Positions 25,440 through 37,589 of a stretch of 64,000 bases of DNA are shown here, piece by piece. The stretch is from the NCBI GenBank assembly GCA_949128115.1, contig OX421963.1, positions 84,577,602 through 84,641,601 on the forward strand. The letters are read 5' to 3'. The DNA is from Anaspis maculata (taxonomy: Eukaryota; Arthropoda; Insecta; Coleoptera; Scraptiidae). Both the position numbers and the translations under genes were made by a program. The notes below the pieces were generated by a model. It was not told the origin of the DNA. It searched no databases and saw only the letters and a list, made by a program, of their open reading frames with translations. How positions within the stretch are numbered: position 1 is the first letter of the stretch; each line of letters opens with the position of its first letter.

Positions 25440-28035
25440 ATTCGTCGTGGACAATTTGCCGCAAGCGAAGTCGCAAGAGGAACGACAAAAAACCAAGAAG
25501 CCACCAAGTCCTTGGAGCGTAAGGGGGCTTATTACACATGAATCCCCAATGGGGCTCAATGGAGGGCTCTAAAAAAACATTATCAAATACAAAGAGGTCC
25601 GATAGAGCTCCGAAAGTCATGGGAAAAAGCAAGGGGGCTCAGCAGGACTACAAACGATATTTAAGACACGAGGGCGCCTTATGAAGCTTCAGATAACAAG
25701 GGAAGGCAAATGGGGCTTACTGCTACTACCTTGTAAACCAATAATAGTCTAAGTGGCAGGCTACTTATGGCTCCATACTACAGGGTGATTCATGAGTGAC
25801 CTTACATAGGCTAATGGGAGATAGAGGACTTCGAGGCAAGTCAGGATCCACTGGAAAAATCTTGTTTTCTCCATTGGTCACGAAGATACAGGGTGTTTTG
25901 TGTGTTTCGTGTGAAACTTTGATAAGCGATATTTCTGATACGGCTAGAGATATATTATTGAAATTCATCAGTAATATTTCCCTATTGGAACTCACCCCGA
26001 AGTCATACTGGGTAAGTCAAAATCCAGGGCCGGGATTGTAAAAATGTGCCCCTCTTTTTATTTGATCAAAAAGTATATTTTCTGACCGCTTTTCTGAAAA
26101 ACTGCTATCGGATTCGAAAAGCTAAGGAAAAATGCTTCAAGAATCATTCATCAATTGAGATGGCACACCTAAACCGTTTCGACATAAAAATTGGAAGTGA
26201 AATTTATGGGTAAGTTTCCATTTTTGACCGGACATAATCGACTCATTGTTTGATTGAATTCATTCAAATTCATCTATTAGCTTGTCTTTGTGGAATAGAA
26301 GGGCTTGGTGGGAAGAAAAATTCCATAGTCGAAGATTTTTTTTACGACCAAATCGAGTCTAATTTTGGTTTCACTCTCGATTTTGTCATAAGAAAAATGG
26401 CTCTGGAATTTTTCTTCCCACCAAGCTCTTCTATTCAACAAAAACAAGCCAAAAAATGAGTTTTGATGAATTCAATCAAAGAATGAGTCGATTATGTCCG
26501 GTCGAAAATGGGAACTCACCCACAAATTTTACTTTTAATTTTATTGTCGGAACGGTTCAGGTGTGCCATCTAAATTGATGAGTGATTCTCAAAGCATTTT
26601 TCCTTAGCTTTTTGAATCCGATAGCAGTTTTTTAGAAAAGCGGTCAGAAAATGTACTTTTTGATGAAACAAAAAAGGAGCACCTTTTTTCTAGCCCGGCC
26701 CTGGATTTTGACTTACCCGGTATGGCTCCGGGATGAGTTCCAACAGAGGAATATTACTGGTAAATTTCAACAAATTACCTTCGGCCGTTTCAGGAATATC
26801 GCTTATCAAAGTTTCATACGAAACACACAAAACACCCTGTATCTTCGTAACCATTGGAGAACATAAAATTCCTTCAGTGGATACCGACTCGCCTCGAAGT
26901 CCTCCATCTCCCATTAGCCTATGTAAGGTCACTCATGAATCACCCTGTATACTTGAGAGACAAGGGGGCCCGATAGGGCTTTGAATACCACATGAAGACA
27001 CAAGCTGCTTACTATACTGCTCTGAAAACCACGAAAAAATGTAAAGGGGCCCAGCAGAGCTATCAGAGACGTTAAAAAAACAAGGGGCCCTATTAAGTTA
27101 TGGACACACACAAGAAGACAACAGGGGGCTCACTGGAATTCTGATAGCCAAGAAAAAAAATAAAGGGACTCATTAGAGCTCCAAACTTCACTTACGGATC
27201 CAAGGAGGTTTGATAGTACTCCCAATATCACCAAAGCAGAAGGTGCTCATGACTGCCCCGAAAACGGATGTAAGGGTGCTCAGCAGTGCTTCAAAAGACA
27301 TTAAAGGAACAAGGGGGCCTAATGGAGCTCTGGATAACCCAAGAAGACAAAAGGGATGTACTGGAATTTTGATAGCTAGAAGAAAAACACAAGGGAGCTC
27401 ACTAGGGCTCCAAACTACACTGGCGAACGCAACGAGGTCCGATAGAGCTCCGCATATCACATGAAGGCACAAAGGACTTACACTAGGGCTTCCAGCAATG
27501 CAAGAACGCACAAGATGGCTTAATGGAGTTCTGAAAGCCACGAAAAAACATAAGGGGGCCAATCGTGCATATTGTATAACACAAGATGGCAAGAGAGGGC
27601 TTAGCGGAATTCTGGAAGCCATTGAGCACATAAGGGGGGTTCATTAGGGTTTCAAATTATACTCAAAGAAACCAGGAGGAGGCCTTATTTGGGACCAGAT
27701 ATAACATAAACGCACAAGGGTCTCACTAGTGCTCTGAAAGACTCAGAAAAGTACAAGGGGGCTCAACAGAACTTCAAACTTTATTGAAGACACAAGGGGG
27801 CCCAATGAAGGTCTGTATTACAAAATCACGCAAAATAAAGTTTACTGGTACCTACTCCGTACGCCGTTAAAAAACCGAAGAAAAAACATATAAGGGGGCT
27901 CAACAGAGCTCCAACTACATTTGAAGACACAATGGGGCCCGATAGGGCTCCGGACATGACGTAACGCCATAACGCTGCTCCGGAAGTCATACATGGAAAA
28001 TTCGTTGGGGAATAGGGCTTAAATTACGTTGAAGA
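25440..28035 (+). repeat. Degenerate minisatellite array A (ACAAGGGGGCTCA units)
   Basis: Irregularly spaced blocks: ACAAGGGGGCTCA or ACAAGGGGGCCC, then AGAGCTCC, then GAAGACACA, every 40-90 bp. The array is interrupted at 25780-26948 by a foldback element. Its reverse complement is the repeat of 37.6-40.25 kb. Confidence 0.75.
25780..26948. mobile_element. Foldback (long inverted repeat) element, 1.17 kb
   Basis: The left end ACAGGGTGATTCATGAGTGA is mirrored by TCACTCATGAATCACCCTGT. The arms are roughly 540 bp each and pair almost to the middle (loop near 26360-26375). ATACT directly flanks both ends (25775-25779 and 26949-26953), a likely 5-bp target duplication; a 3-bp TAC with ends TACAGGG/CCCTGTA is the alternative reading. 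No transposase is visible, and open frames in the arms are mirror images of each other. It lies inside array A, so it inserted later. Confidence 0.85.
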
Positions 28036-28572
28036 CAACACAAAAGGGAGCGTTTTTTCCGGGGGTGTTTTGCTGGGGGCGTTTTTTCCTAGATCCGTTT
28101 TATTTACCTGAACTAGCCTTGACCGGAGTGGTGAGATAAAAGTCAGGACGCTCTCTCTCGGTGTGGCTTTGACTTAATGGAGCAACTCGCACATTTTAGG
28201 GTACGCGCTTATTTATTGGACAATTATTTCTTGGGAATTATACAACAATCAACTTTGTACAGGAGGATCCACTGAGAGCGCTCCCCTGTTGGAATTTCGC
28301 CCGTTAGAATAAATTAGCAGGCTGGAAAACATTTTTTCGCAACCATTTTTCCCGCAGAGATCAAATTTGGAAACAAAAATTTTTCATATCTTGCAATTAT
28401 TCACAGAGAGTTCCAGAAAATTTCCTTCTTTATTAATTTGACACCCTGTTTTTCACCCCTTTGAAAAAAGAACCAGTTTTTACAGGCAAAACGTCCATTC
28501 AAGTTTTATTTACAACTCTTTGTTATTGAAAAAATGAGAATGTAACCAAAGAAATCAATCAAAAAGGCTGCG

Positions 28573-28720
28573 GCCTCCGGTTCCACCAAACTTTTTATGA
28601 ACAAATTAACTCTATCACTCTCATTGTAACTAAGCAACGGGCCATGCTATTGGCTGATGCATAGCAACTATCATCGTAATGAAGTTAATCCGCTCATAAA
28701 ACTTTGGTGGAACTGGAGGC
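28573..28720. mobile_element. Short palindromic element family M1, copy 2 (best preserved)
   Basis: GCCTCCGGTTCCACCAAACT at the left is matched by AGTTT/ACTTTGGTGGAACTGGAGGC at the right in inverted orientation, about 146 bp in all. The interior has TAACTAAGCAACGG and ATGCTATTGGCTGATGC. MITE-like, no coding capacity. Confidence 0.75.
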
Positions 28721-28799
28721 TGAACTTGCACAATGGAATTCTAAGGATTTAAACGATTGAAAAACTGCGCAAGCTTGGGTACACCACCGGTTTCTCATC

Positions 28800-29650
28800 C
28801 GATTACTAATTGTGCTTAATAATGGTGCTCAAAAAGCTCTATATGAAAAGAAACTGAGCTACACGCTCGTTAATCGCGCGCTACGTGATGGGAACGTCCA
28901 CCATAACACACCCGATTTTTACCAATAATAATCGCGATGCCGGCCTGCGGACCCCGCTAGCTGATGGCCATACAAGAGTGATCCAGTTACCGCAATAAAG
29001 CCCATTAAAAGGATAATCTTATTTATTGAGTGTAAAGCTTATAAGCGGGTAATGGATTTAGCGGAATGGTCGTTAAATCGTGCTGTAATTGCAGGAAGCC
29101 TTATTCATATCTCTCAAAACATTGGCCGGGTACTGTAAGCGCTCTGGTACTAGACCATTCCGCCGGTGTACACTTACCAGCTCAGTAGTAGGCTCCGTCG
29201 TTGTACCAGCATTGAGGTGCTGTCAGAATACTTCACGCAGCACGTATAGCCAGCGTTTAATTACGGAAGTTATCCTTCTGGTTTATCGGCCGTTTGTGCA
29301 CGTTAGCGACTGTCCTGGCATGGCACAAACGCACATAAACTAAACTCCTCCTGTGGGGATGCAAAGCTTTGGCATTGCTATCACTATTTTGCTTGTGAGT
29401 ATACCAGGTACTTGACTGAAAAAATAAAAATTGATTGTGGACGGATCATATGGGATGAAGATCCGGAGAGGTAGAGGTATGTACGCGATGAGCGCAAGAA
29501 GAAAAAAGCCCGAGAAATGTGGATATGAGATCACGATGTTACCACCTACCACATAATGAGAGGATGAAAACGCGCCGTGGTGTAGATCGCGGTTTCGATC
29601 AAACGCAGAGGTGTTGAATTGAGGCTTCACGAGGAGAGAAGGTGGAACCA
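28800..29650. other. Low-repeat intronic block
   Basis: Non-repetitive sequence of mixed composition. Small open frames lack recognisable domains. Its function is unknown. Confidence 0.3.
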
Positions 29651-30849
29651 TTTAGTGATGTTCTCTGCCGGACCCGCGTCCTGCCCATCAATCATTGCAC
29701 ACCTGATATTCTGATCTAGATCTCTTTGTGCATGCCGCGACGGCGATGATGGGCATCATCCAGCAATATGCTAGTATCCCGATCGATAGAGGAAATTCCT
29801 CAAAAATCTTACATGTGAATCTGCACATGGTCGAATGACCATTGGGTGCGGAAGGTTGACGTCTAGTTGTCACGATATCGTGGTTTGGACGAGAGCGTCA
29901 TTCAGCCATCAGATAACTTTCTAACTTGTTCTTGTATTGAATCAATTTCAAAAAGTCACAGTTACAGTTACAGAAGTAAGCCAAATCTGTGGCTCCATCT
30001 ATATCCATAGTTGAATCCGGCGATATAACTCAAAAACGCGTTATACATAGTTATACTTAGTCAGTTACATGTCTGGAGATTATTAATTCAGACGACGGCG
30101 ACGGCCTCACTTTTCAGATTAAGTTTCAATGGTACCAATAGATTATGGTACAAGTGATTAAAGAAGACTATTATCCACGAAAGCAAAAGTTTTTACTTAT
30201 ATGTGAGTTGTAATAATAATCCTAGCAACCTCTGCTCGCCTGGAAAGTTATGGAATGGGAAGGTTTTTAGCATTGAGCTTTTCAGTATGCCGCCATTTAT
30301 CAGTGACTTTTGGCGTTAAAGCTGTAACATTTGACTTTTTTTTTAAGTCAAGCTTTTTGCGTTTTCACGAGAAATATTTCCACGTTCAACTTTTGTTTCT
30401 GGATTTTATATCGATTGGACTGACGCTCAGCAAGCGGAAACGTTTCAGTTGAAGTCATTATAAACGAATTGAAAATGATGGATACATACTTACCTCTTTT
30501 CCCCGAAAACTAACCCTTCAATTATGGATTAAAAGACAAAGAACCGTTTCGCCCGTCACAATACTGGAAAGGATTAGTTACCTAACCTATTAGCGTCTAT
30601 ATGGGCATGAATGCACGGCAGGCAGCAGTGAAAGGGTTGCTCAAGTCATAAGATTCTAACAGGTCAGTTTTATTATTGCAAATAGTATATGGGGCATTTG
30701 AACGAAAGTGGAGAACAGGAGAGCATCACAAAAGCATGTCGCGTTCTAAAAATAGACAGCAGACGATGTGTTCGTAGCGTGAGCGGGGGCCTAAAGTGCA
30801 TTGTTTTATGTGAAATATTAGTGTTTCTCTTACGATGTCAGCCTTATTA

Positions 30850-31029
30850 TACAGGGTGTCCAGAAAACGGCAGAAAAACTCTCCAGTACGTTGTGAGGAG
30901 TTTCTTTAGGGAATTCCGAAACAAATGATAAAAAATCCTCCGACTTCAAGTTTTGGGGCTATCAATGGTCAAAAAGTGGTCCTTCAAATAATAAGTACAT
31001 AATGTTCATAGTTTCTGACTCACCCTGTA
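30850..31029. mobile_element. Short element with TACAGGGTG...CACCCTGTA ends
   Basis: TACAGGGTGTCCAGAAAAC at 30850 and GTTTCTGACTCACCCTGTA ending at 31029 are inverted over the first nine bases and partly after. The ends resemble those of the two larger foldbacks at 25.8 and 46.8 kb and common Tc1/mariner-type ends. No clear TA duplication remains. Confidence 0.45.
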
Positions 31030-31385
31030 AATGAGAAAAAATTCGATAGGTACACATCCAGTGATAGAAATTTTTTCTCGTGATTCTGTCGTCAACAGTG
31101 AACTGAAATAAAACTGGAAGGGTTCAAAGGGCCGTCCCCTTGAGAAAAAAATTTCGGTCCAAGGATAGTTGATGCCAGTTGTTCACAGCGCCATAATCGT
31201 AATAATTAATCTCGAAGATAATCATTCCATTCGATAGATGTGAGTTTTCTGTCCCTCTATTTCTTTCCGAACCACAGACCAATTTTGATAAAATTTTATA
31301 GTCGATGGCAGAAAAATGAACATGAAATTTTCACTGTGATCTGTCAGACGGAAATGTCGCTGTCAAAGAGACAGAAGATTTCGAT

Positions 31386-31556
31386 GTAATGGCGGCTTTA
31401 GAGAACTTCGTATGTCGCCGGCGACAGTCCCCCACTCCACTGGAGTTGAATAATTTGAACGACACGATGACAGAAACTCGTGTCGGGAGAATCATGAAGG
31501 GAGATAGGGGAGTACAGGCAGATCGGAGTCCGAAGTTCTGTGAAGCCGCCATAACG
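31386..31556. repeat. Imperfect hairpin repeat
   Basis: ATGGCGGCTTTAGAGAACTTCG at the left pairs with CGAAGTTCTGTGAAGCCGCCAT at the right (20 of 22 positions), with about 125 bp between. A decayed short inverted-repeat element is the simplest reading; the overlapping open frames on both strands follow from the symmetry. Confidence 0.6.
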
Positions 31557-33329
31557 ATTTTGATTTCTCACTAAAAGCTTCCGGTGAATCCGGTGTGTGT
31601 TCTTGTTGTACATATTCTTATTTCAGGCTGATTTATCCAACAAATTGAAAACAAGATTCGGAAACTGACTTTCTTAACGTATTACGCCAGCCTTGGAGCT
31701 ATATTTCATACTTATAGCTCGACAATTTTTTTTTACACTTACGACTTCCAAATGCTTTCAGTTTGATTGTGGTGGCTCAAGAAAAACTTTACGGCCTCTG
31801 CCTCACACATACTGGTACTTGTATATACGCACCACGGTAGTTGCGAAAGCGCGTATACTCTGCAGAAAGTTATGGTCCACGCCTAATGGCCTGAAATGGG
31901 AATTTAAAGTGTCTCTAACTGCCGCACCAAGTGCTCTCGAATCGGTTTTCGATGCAAAGATAACTGCGCCGTGTGGGCGTGCGAAGGCGATTTTTGCCAT
32001 CATTAGAATGGTAATTTTTCCAATAAGCAAGTAAACAGTCCCTGAAGCCATCACCACCGTTCGGAGTTGACGGAAAGGGCTCTTTCGATTGTGTGAATTT
32101 AAGTTAATCTGCCTGCTTTTCTTTCTGCAATGTGCGGGAAACCCTTTCGTCTAGGATGAATGGCCAAGGTATGGTTACGTTTAACAGGATTTGAAAATTG
32201 TTTCAAACCTGTCATTAGTTTGGATTACTGCCAGCGACCGCAACAATTAGAGTATAAGCCAAACTTGAAGCTTTTGTGGAGCCATCAGGTAAGACTCAAG
32301 GGAAATGTTTCGAGCATAGGAAAAAATGCGCTTTGCATTCAGTTCAAACCAAGCCATTGGTCCTGTGCTACGCTTCCGGACAGTTTCACGGTAAGATTTG
32401 GTTTTTTGCATGATTCCAAAGCTCCGGTTAAAAGTCCAGCTGAGCTGTCTGAAGCCTCCCCATAATTTGAGCCGTATTGTGCATCGAAAATGACTCGGCG
32501 TTTCGCTTGTGTTACATTTACGCACAAAAATGGGTTAGCCATACACGGATCTGTCTGAAATGTCAATTATTGTGTACTGGTGTACCCATGTGGGTATATC
32601 GATACATTTTTTTTTTATTTGGCACGACTTCTAACAATGCCCGGCCGTTCGATAAATCACTTTAAATTACTGGTTTGATGAAAAGCGTCGTTTATCGCTG
32701 ATGCACCCACAATGGAGGCTCTGAATAATGGAGCATCATGTGTTTGATCGCTCGTCTATAGCATACGAATTTTTTACGCAATCGAGATGAAACTATAAGG
32801 AAGAAGGGAAAAAAAGTAAAAGCACGGAGAAAAAATCATTTTTCTTCGCATTAATGTTGCCAAGTCAAACAAACCCATTGTTGTTGTTATAGATTATACG
32901 CGGCAATTTTATGGATCAGCGCTTTTGAGCATGGAGGAATGCTTAGAATTTCATACTCCCCGGGCAGATGTGTGTTTTTAAAAACCCCAAACATTGCATA
33001 AGCAGATGTGCCAGCCAATGACTGTGCAACTAAGTATAACTGAGTATACAAAAATCATCGTTCCGACCGTTCAACTTTCAATTTTTGCTCTGTCGGGTTT
33101 GTTTACCAGCGCCCCCCTTTAACTTTCCGATGCATTCTACAAAAGATCTCTAGTCAATTCCTTAGGCTCTCTGATAATAATGGAGTCCATATGAAATACA
33201 TTTTTCATGGAAAATCATAACCTGTGCATACTAATTTAATACAAATGTAACTAGCCACAATTTCTACAAAAATAACCTTTTTGTTACAAACTTGCAGTTG
33301 GTACTATAAGAGACACGTTTAAAACTCCA

Positions 33330-34100
33330 AACCCACTATCATTATTCGTGCACTCATTAATAATTTACAAGGCATAAATTATTGTCTCACTCATTAGTCT
33401 CTTTATCTTCACTATTGCACCTCCGCCAATTGTGCAGGTTTATGTCTTATTCGCGCGTTGTGATCTCCAGTGAGTATCGTCTCAATATAATAATCAGCGA
33501 ATATAGCTGGATGAAAATGGAATGATAGAGAGTCCCTATGAACGCATGATACATGGTTTTTTAGAAACTTTCGTGGTCTTATCTCCAGAGTCCAGATTTA
33601 GGTTTACCTATTGTCGAAGACGCACAAGATTTTTGGTGATTCCTCTTTATGTATTGAGCAGTTGGAGAAGCCCAATAATTGTCAGCAAAATCTTCATTTT
33701 TGCACTTGGCTGCCGCAATATACACTAAATTGGGAATAATGCTACAGAAGTATTCGTCAAGAATTTCGCAACGACCATAGTTTCATCACCGCACCACAAG
33801 CACAACTCTAATTAATTTGGACTTTTCGACAAAACACCGGGAGATGTACGGCCGACGGACATTAATGAATGGATCTAGATCAAATCGCGAGAAACACGCG
33901 AACACCTGTTGTTGTACCAATTAAAAATTTCTTCACTTTTGCCCCCATCTCGTCGAGATGAAGATGGCCTCGTTGTGAATAAATTATGAAAATGAAGTAA
34001 CTTCCCCGGCATCGCATTATGTACGCAGAGAGATATGGATTGGAATGATGCAATTAATTATTCCTTTCCAATATTTATACGACATGTGGTCTATGGGTGC
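33330..34100. promoter_or_regulatory. Low-repeat intronic block with homeodomain-type sites
   Basis: Outside the R1 core (33417-33470) this stretch is unique and has clusters of ATTAATAATTTA, CATAAATTATTG, CTAATTAATTTG, CATTAATGAATG and GCAATTAATTATTCC. Enhancer function is inference. Confidence 0.25.
33417..33470 (+). repeat. Dispersed repeat family R1, copy 5
   Basis: GCACCTCCGCCAATTGTGCA, then GGTTTATGTCTTATTCGCGC and GTTGTGATCTCCA: the cleanest plus-strand copy of the shared core. Confidence 0.7.
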
Positions 34101-34893
34101 ATTTTATCAATTTATATTGTGTAAGCAGGCGTCCGTAGACATTACCAACTTGTAAAATGATTACCGATCGAAAGATGCGCATAAATTCTCCACGCTCAAA
34201 TTTACAAACAGGAAGAGGTCTCTCTCGCAAAGGTTGTTTTTTAATTGTTAACGAAGCGGAGACAAACGAAGGTAAGATTCGTGAATACATGTATTCAATA
34301 TTTATGGTTCAGTTTTCTTAATTATCGGGGAATTTCTGTTTTTTCCGGCTGCTCATCGTCTCTCTCGATTTGTACTTCACGCTTCGTTTGGTTTTATCGG
34401 AGTGCGTGTTTTGTTGCTTGAAAGATTACGATGCAAAATGACAATGTTGGACCTAGAAAAAAATCAACCTCTGAAGAATCAAATAAAAAATGCCCAAGTA
34501 CTTATTACAGCAACAATAATCTCAGTTATCAGCGTCGACTACTCTTGAAGTAGGTAACTAACCTTAGTAATACAATTCAATCCTTAAGGTTGCAGTATTT
34601 AAATTTGAGTGATAAATTTACGGGTCACAGACAATAACCCCTTTATGAAGCTTTGATTGAATTCAGTTCACACCGTATAAAGGTTGCAATTGCAAAAAGT
34701 GTCTGGCGCTCGGGTTTTATTCCAATTTACTTCATTTATGGAAAACCGATATGGATTTCCGGAAGATGAATAAAGCAACATTGTAGTACTTGACCATAAA
34801 TCATTGATAGCTAATTAGATCACACGGCTATACAAATGTCAGTCGAGATGGACATCAAGATGAGGAAAAATTCAAATTGGCGTATATTATTAT

Positions 34894-36416
34894 TAGGCCA
34901 GGCGGTATGTCGGTAAAATCACTACAATCTGGAAAAAACTCCGACCAAAGCTTTTATGGTGTCAAACTCTTCGTAAGGTCAGTAGTTATCTACCACTGAG
35001 TTTCCGCCCAAAAACGAGTTGTGCTGATTCCTCCACATCTACGCGAAGGTGAAGGATGCCTCAAAAGTGCAAAAAGACCTGTTAAACCTTCGTACTTTTT
35101 TGTTGTATTTGCCTAAATGCAAACGTACAACTCTTACGCAAACATTGGAAGCATCTGTCATCATCTCTGTGCCAGTCTTACTGTTGAAAAAAGAGATTCC
35201 TTTGTGCGGGTCGGATAAATCACATTTAATTGTTTTTCCACACAAGAAAACGATGGAGCAACATGTATTTTGGACGTTTTCTAATAACTTGTACTCATTG
35301 AGCCCATCTATGGCATTAAAATTTCAATAACGGCATTTTTGAAGATGTTGCCAGCAAAAAAGAGAAAAATTTTCACCCGCCTGTTCAGCAGCAATTTTTT
35401 CAATTTTACCAAACACCGTTTGCGAAAATTTTATAAGGAATGAAAAGCTCAAACTCTTCTCTAACGATATCGTGCCTAGCTTGACCGCGGCACGCACTTA
35501 AAAGTCTTAAAAAACTGTTTTCTTTTCGAGAGGTCCTGTTTCACCCGTGTGCGGCCGTGCCTACTTGACATAGACCGGACTGATCACACGAGCTTGGAAA
35601 TGTACTCTTTTCCAGCTTTAAAATGCGACAATTATTATTGAGACTTTGTACATTGTTCATGAAGAAATCATACATCATTTTATCATTAATGGTCGTGTTT
35701 CAAAGCTGGAAGAGAGTACATTTCCAAGCTTGTGTAATCAGTCCGGTCTATGTCAAGTAGGCATGGCTGCACGCGGGTAAAATAGAACCGCTCGAAAGAA
35801 ATCAGTTTCCTACACTTTCAAAAAGCGTGTTGCGGTTGAGTCAGATATAATATCATTAGAAAACAGTTCCAGCTTGTCATTTCCTATAAAATTTTTGAGA
35901 ACGGTATTTGGTAAAATTGAAAAAACTCCTGCTGAACAGGTGGGTAAAAATTATTCACTTCTTTACGGGCAACATCTTCAAAAATGCTGTTATTGAAATT
36001 TTAACGCCATCAATGGGCTCAGTGAGTACAAGTTATTAGAAAACATCCAAAATACATGTTGCTCCATCGTTTTATTGTGTGGAAAAACAATTAAATGTGA
36101 TTTATCTGACCCGCACAAAGAAATCTTTTTTTTCAACAATAAGACTGGCACAGAGATGATGACAAATGCTTCCAATGTTTGCGTTAGAGTTGTAAGTTTG
36201 CATTGAGGCAAATAAAATGAAAAAGTACGGGGGTTTAACAGGTCTTTTTGCACCTTCAAGACATCCTTTACCTTTGAGCAGATGTGGAGGAATCAGCACA
36301 ACTCGTTTTTGGGCGGAAACTCAGTGCTAGGTACCTACTGACCTTACGAAGAGTTTGACACCATAAAAGCTTTGGTCGGAATTTTTTCTATCCAGAATGA
36401 CCTACCGCCTGGCCTA
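34894..36416. mobile_element. Foldback (long inverted repeat) element, 1.52 kb
   Basis: TAGGCCAGGCGGTATGTC at the left is mirrored by GACCTACCGCCTGGCCTA at the right. Arms of about 730 bp pair through CATAGACCGGACTGATCACA and its complement to a loop near 35630-35690. TAT flanks both ends (34891-34893 and 36417-36419), a possible 3-bp target duplication. Both arms hold the same open frame (35049-35330 plus strand; 35990-36259 minus strand; 87 comparable residues, about 11 differences). No known domain is recognised in it. Confidence 0.85.
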
Positions 36417-37095
36417 TATGAACGGCAATGGAAATATAAGTTAGGTTTTGTGCTTGTTCACTTAAACTGGGAGTTATAAAATGCCAGAACAAAAGACGGG
36501 TTGCAAAGATGAGGCTTTTCATAGTGTTTCACGACTAGTTAAACTAAACTAAACTTCGTTAAGTTTTATTGATTTGGAAGAAGGTCTACTTGACAATATT
36601 TTTTCATCAGGAAATATTAGTGAAATTTTTATTTCTTGCCTTGTATACCAAATTTCTGTAGCTTGAATCTAATAAACCTGAAAAAGAAGTATTCCATGAA
36701 AAGTTTGCTTTTGACATATTTAAAAATTTATGAGAATGTCGATTTTGATAATTCACTTGTTAAAAAAAATTGTAAAAAAGTTTTTGTTTTGCTCCTTTTA
36801 TTAACTTTGGCACAAAATTGATACAAAATAATAATGAAAAATCATAAATAAAGTCCTTGACTCTTCCTATTATGATCACGAGTACTTCAACATTTTTTAA
36901 TTTTTTTCGGCATTTTTAATTTTCTACAAACGTCAAATAAAACACTTGAATATCATTTTTGCGACTCCAGAGTACTCTAGACTCTAATGTAGATGGCACA
37001 TGAACGTCAGAATTTCCCTCCGTCTCCCTGTAAACTGGTTTTCTGTTTTTATTCATGATATTAAATCTGTTTCATTAGTACCTACCAATATTACA

Positions 37096-37227
37096 ATAGT
37101 ATATTATATACCAAGGTTGTGAAGGACGCTGTTATAGCTGCGGCGCCTGTTTAAATCCCGAAGCGCAGCTGAGGGATATAAGGCGCCAAAGCTATAACAG
37201 CGTTCACAACCGTGGTTTATATACTAT
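37096..37227. repeat. Hairpin H1 of a two-hairpin composite element, copy 1
   Basis: ATAGTATATTATATACCAAG and GGTTGTGAAGGACGCTGTTATAG pair with CTATAACAGCGTTCACAACC and the TATATACTAT end. The loop carries CGGCGCC...GGCGCC. A related hairpin with ATAGTATATTACATACC ends is at 43382-43481. Confidence 0.75.
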
Positions 37228-37228
37228 T

Positions 37229-37444
37229 TTTCTCACTACTAGCAAACATTAAATCCTGATTTGTAAAGATTTTTTAAGAATATGGAATGTGACAGGACTG
37301 ACAGGAGGTTAAAAATGTGACAGGAGGTTAATAATAGTGAGAGGCGGTTAATAATGTGACAGTCAGCCCACTGGTTGTGAAAAATCACTTCACGACCTCT
37401 AAACAGGTCAATAACGGCCTACTTCACAGCTAGTAGTGAGAAAA
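37229..37444. repeat. Inverted repeat H2 of the composite element, copy 1
   Basis: TTTCTCACTACTAGC (37229-37243) and GCTAGTAGTGAGAAA (37430-37444) are perfect complements. Inside are three tandem GTGACAGGAGGTTAATAAT-like units (37289-37360). It directly abuts hairpin H1; the same order occurs at 43.4-43.8 kb. Confidence 0.75.
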
Positions 37445-37589
37445 AGCAATTTTCAATGAGAATGTGGGTATTTTTCCATTATTTTGACTCATGACATTCA
37501 ATAAAATCATAAAATGAACCCAGGCACAATTTTTTTTCACTTTGTTGACCTGTGTAATTTATACCCATAGTTTTTCGTGCTTTGCCGCT

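Larger units (their letters stand above)
25241..28090. mobile_element. Element with inverted ends carrying a degenerate minisatellite
   Basis: Left end: AAAAAACGCCCCCAGCAAAA, then TATCCCCGGAAAAAACAC. Right end on the opposite strand: GGAAAAAACGCCCCCAGC, then AAAACACCCCCGGAAAAAAC. About 44 bp match with few differences, so they form terminal inverted repeats. Between them lie a 15-bp minisatellite, a long array of 40-80-bp units based on ACACAAGGGGGCTCA, and a foldback element inserted at 25780-26948. No transposase or clear target duplication was found. Confidence 0.6.

Noticed and set aside
27188..27631. 147-codon minus-strand open frame with membrane-like composition
   Set aside because: Lies entirely in minisatellite array A; similar frames in array B show the composition comes from the repeat.
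25440..28035. CRISPR-like repeat array
   Set aside because: Units and spacing are irregular and degenerate, and the genome is an animal's.
29340..29651. 103-codon minus-strand open frame with a hydrophobic stretch
   Set aside because: No domain, start context or splice evidence, and antisense within intron 1.
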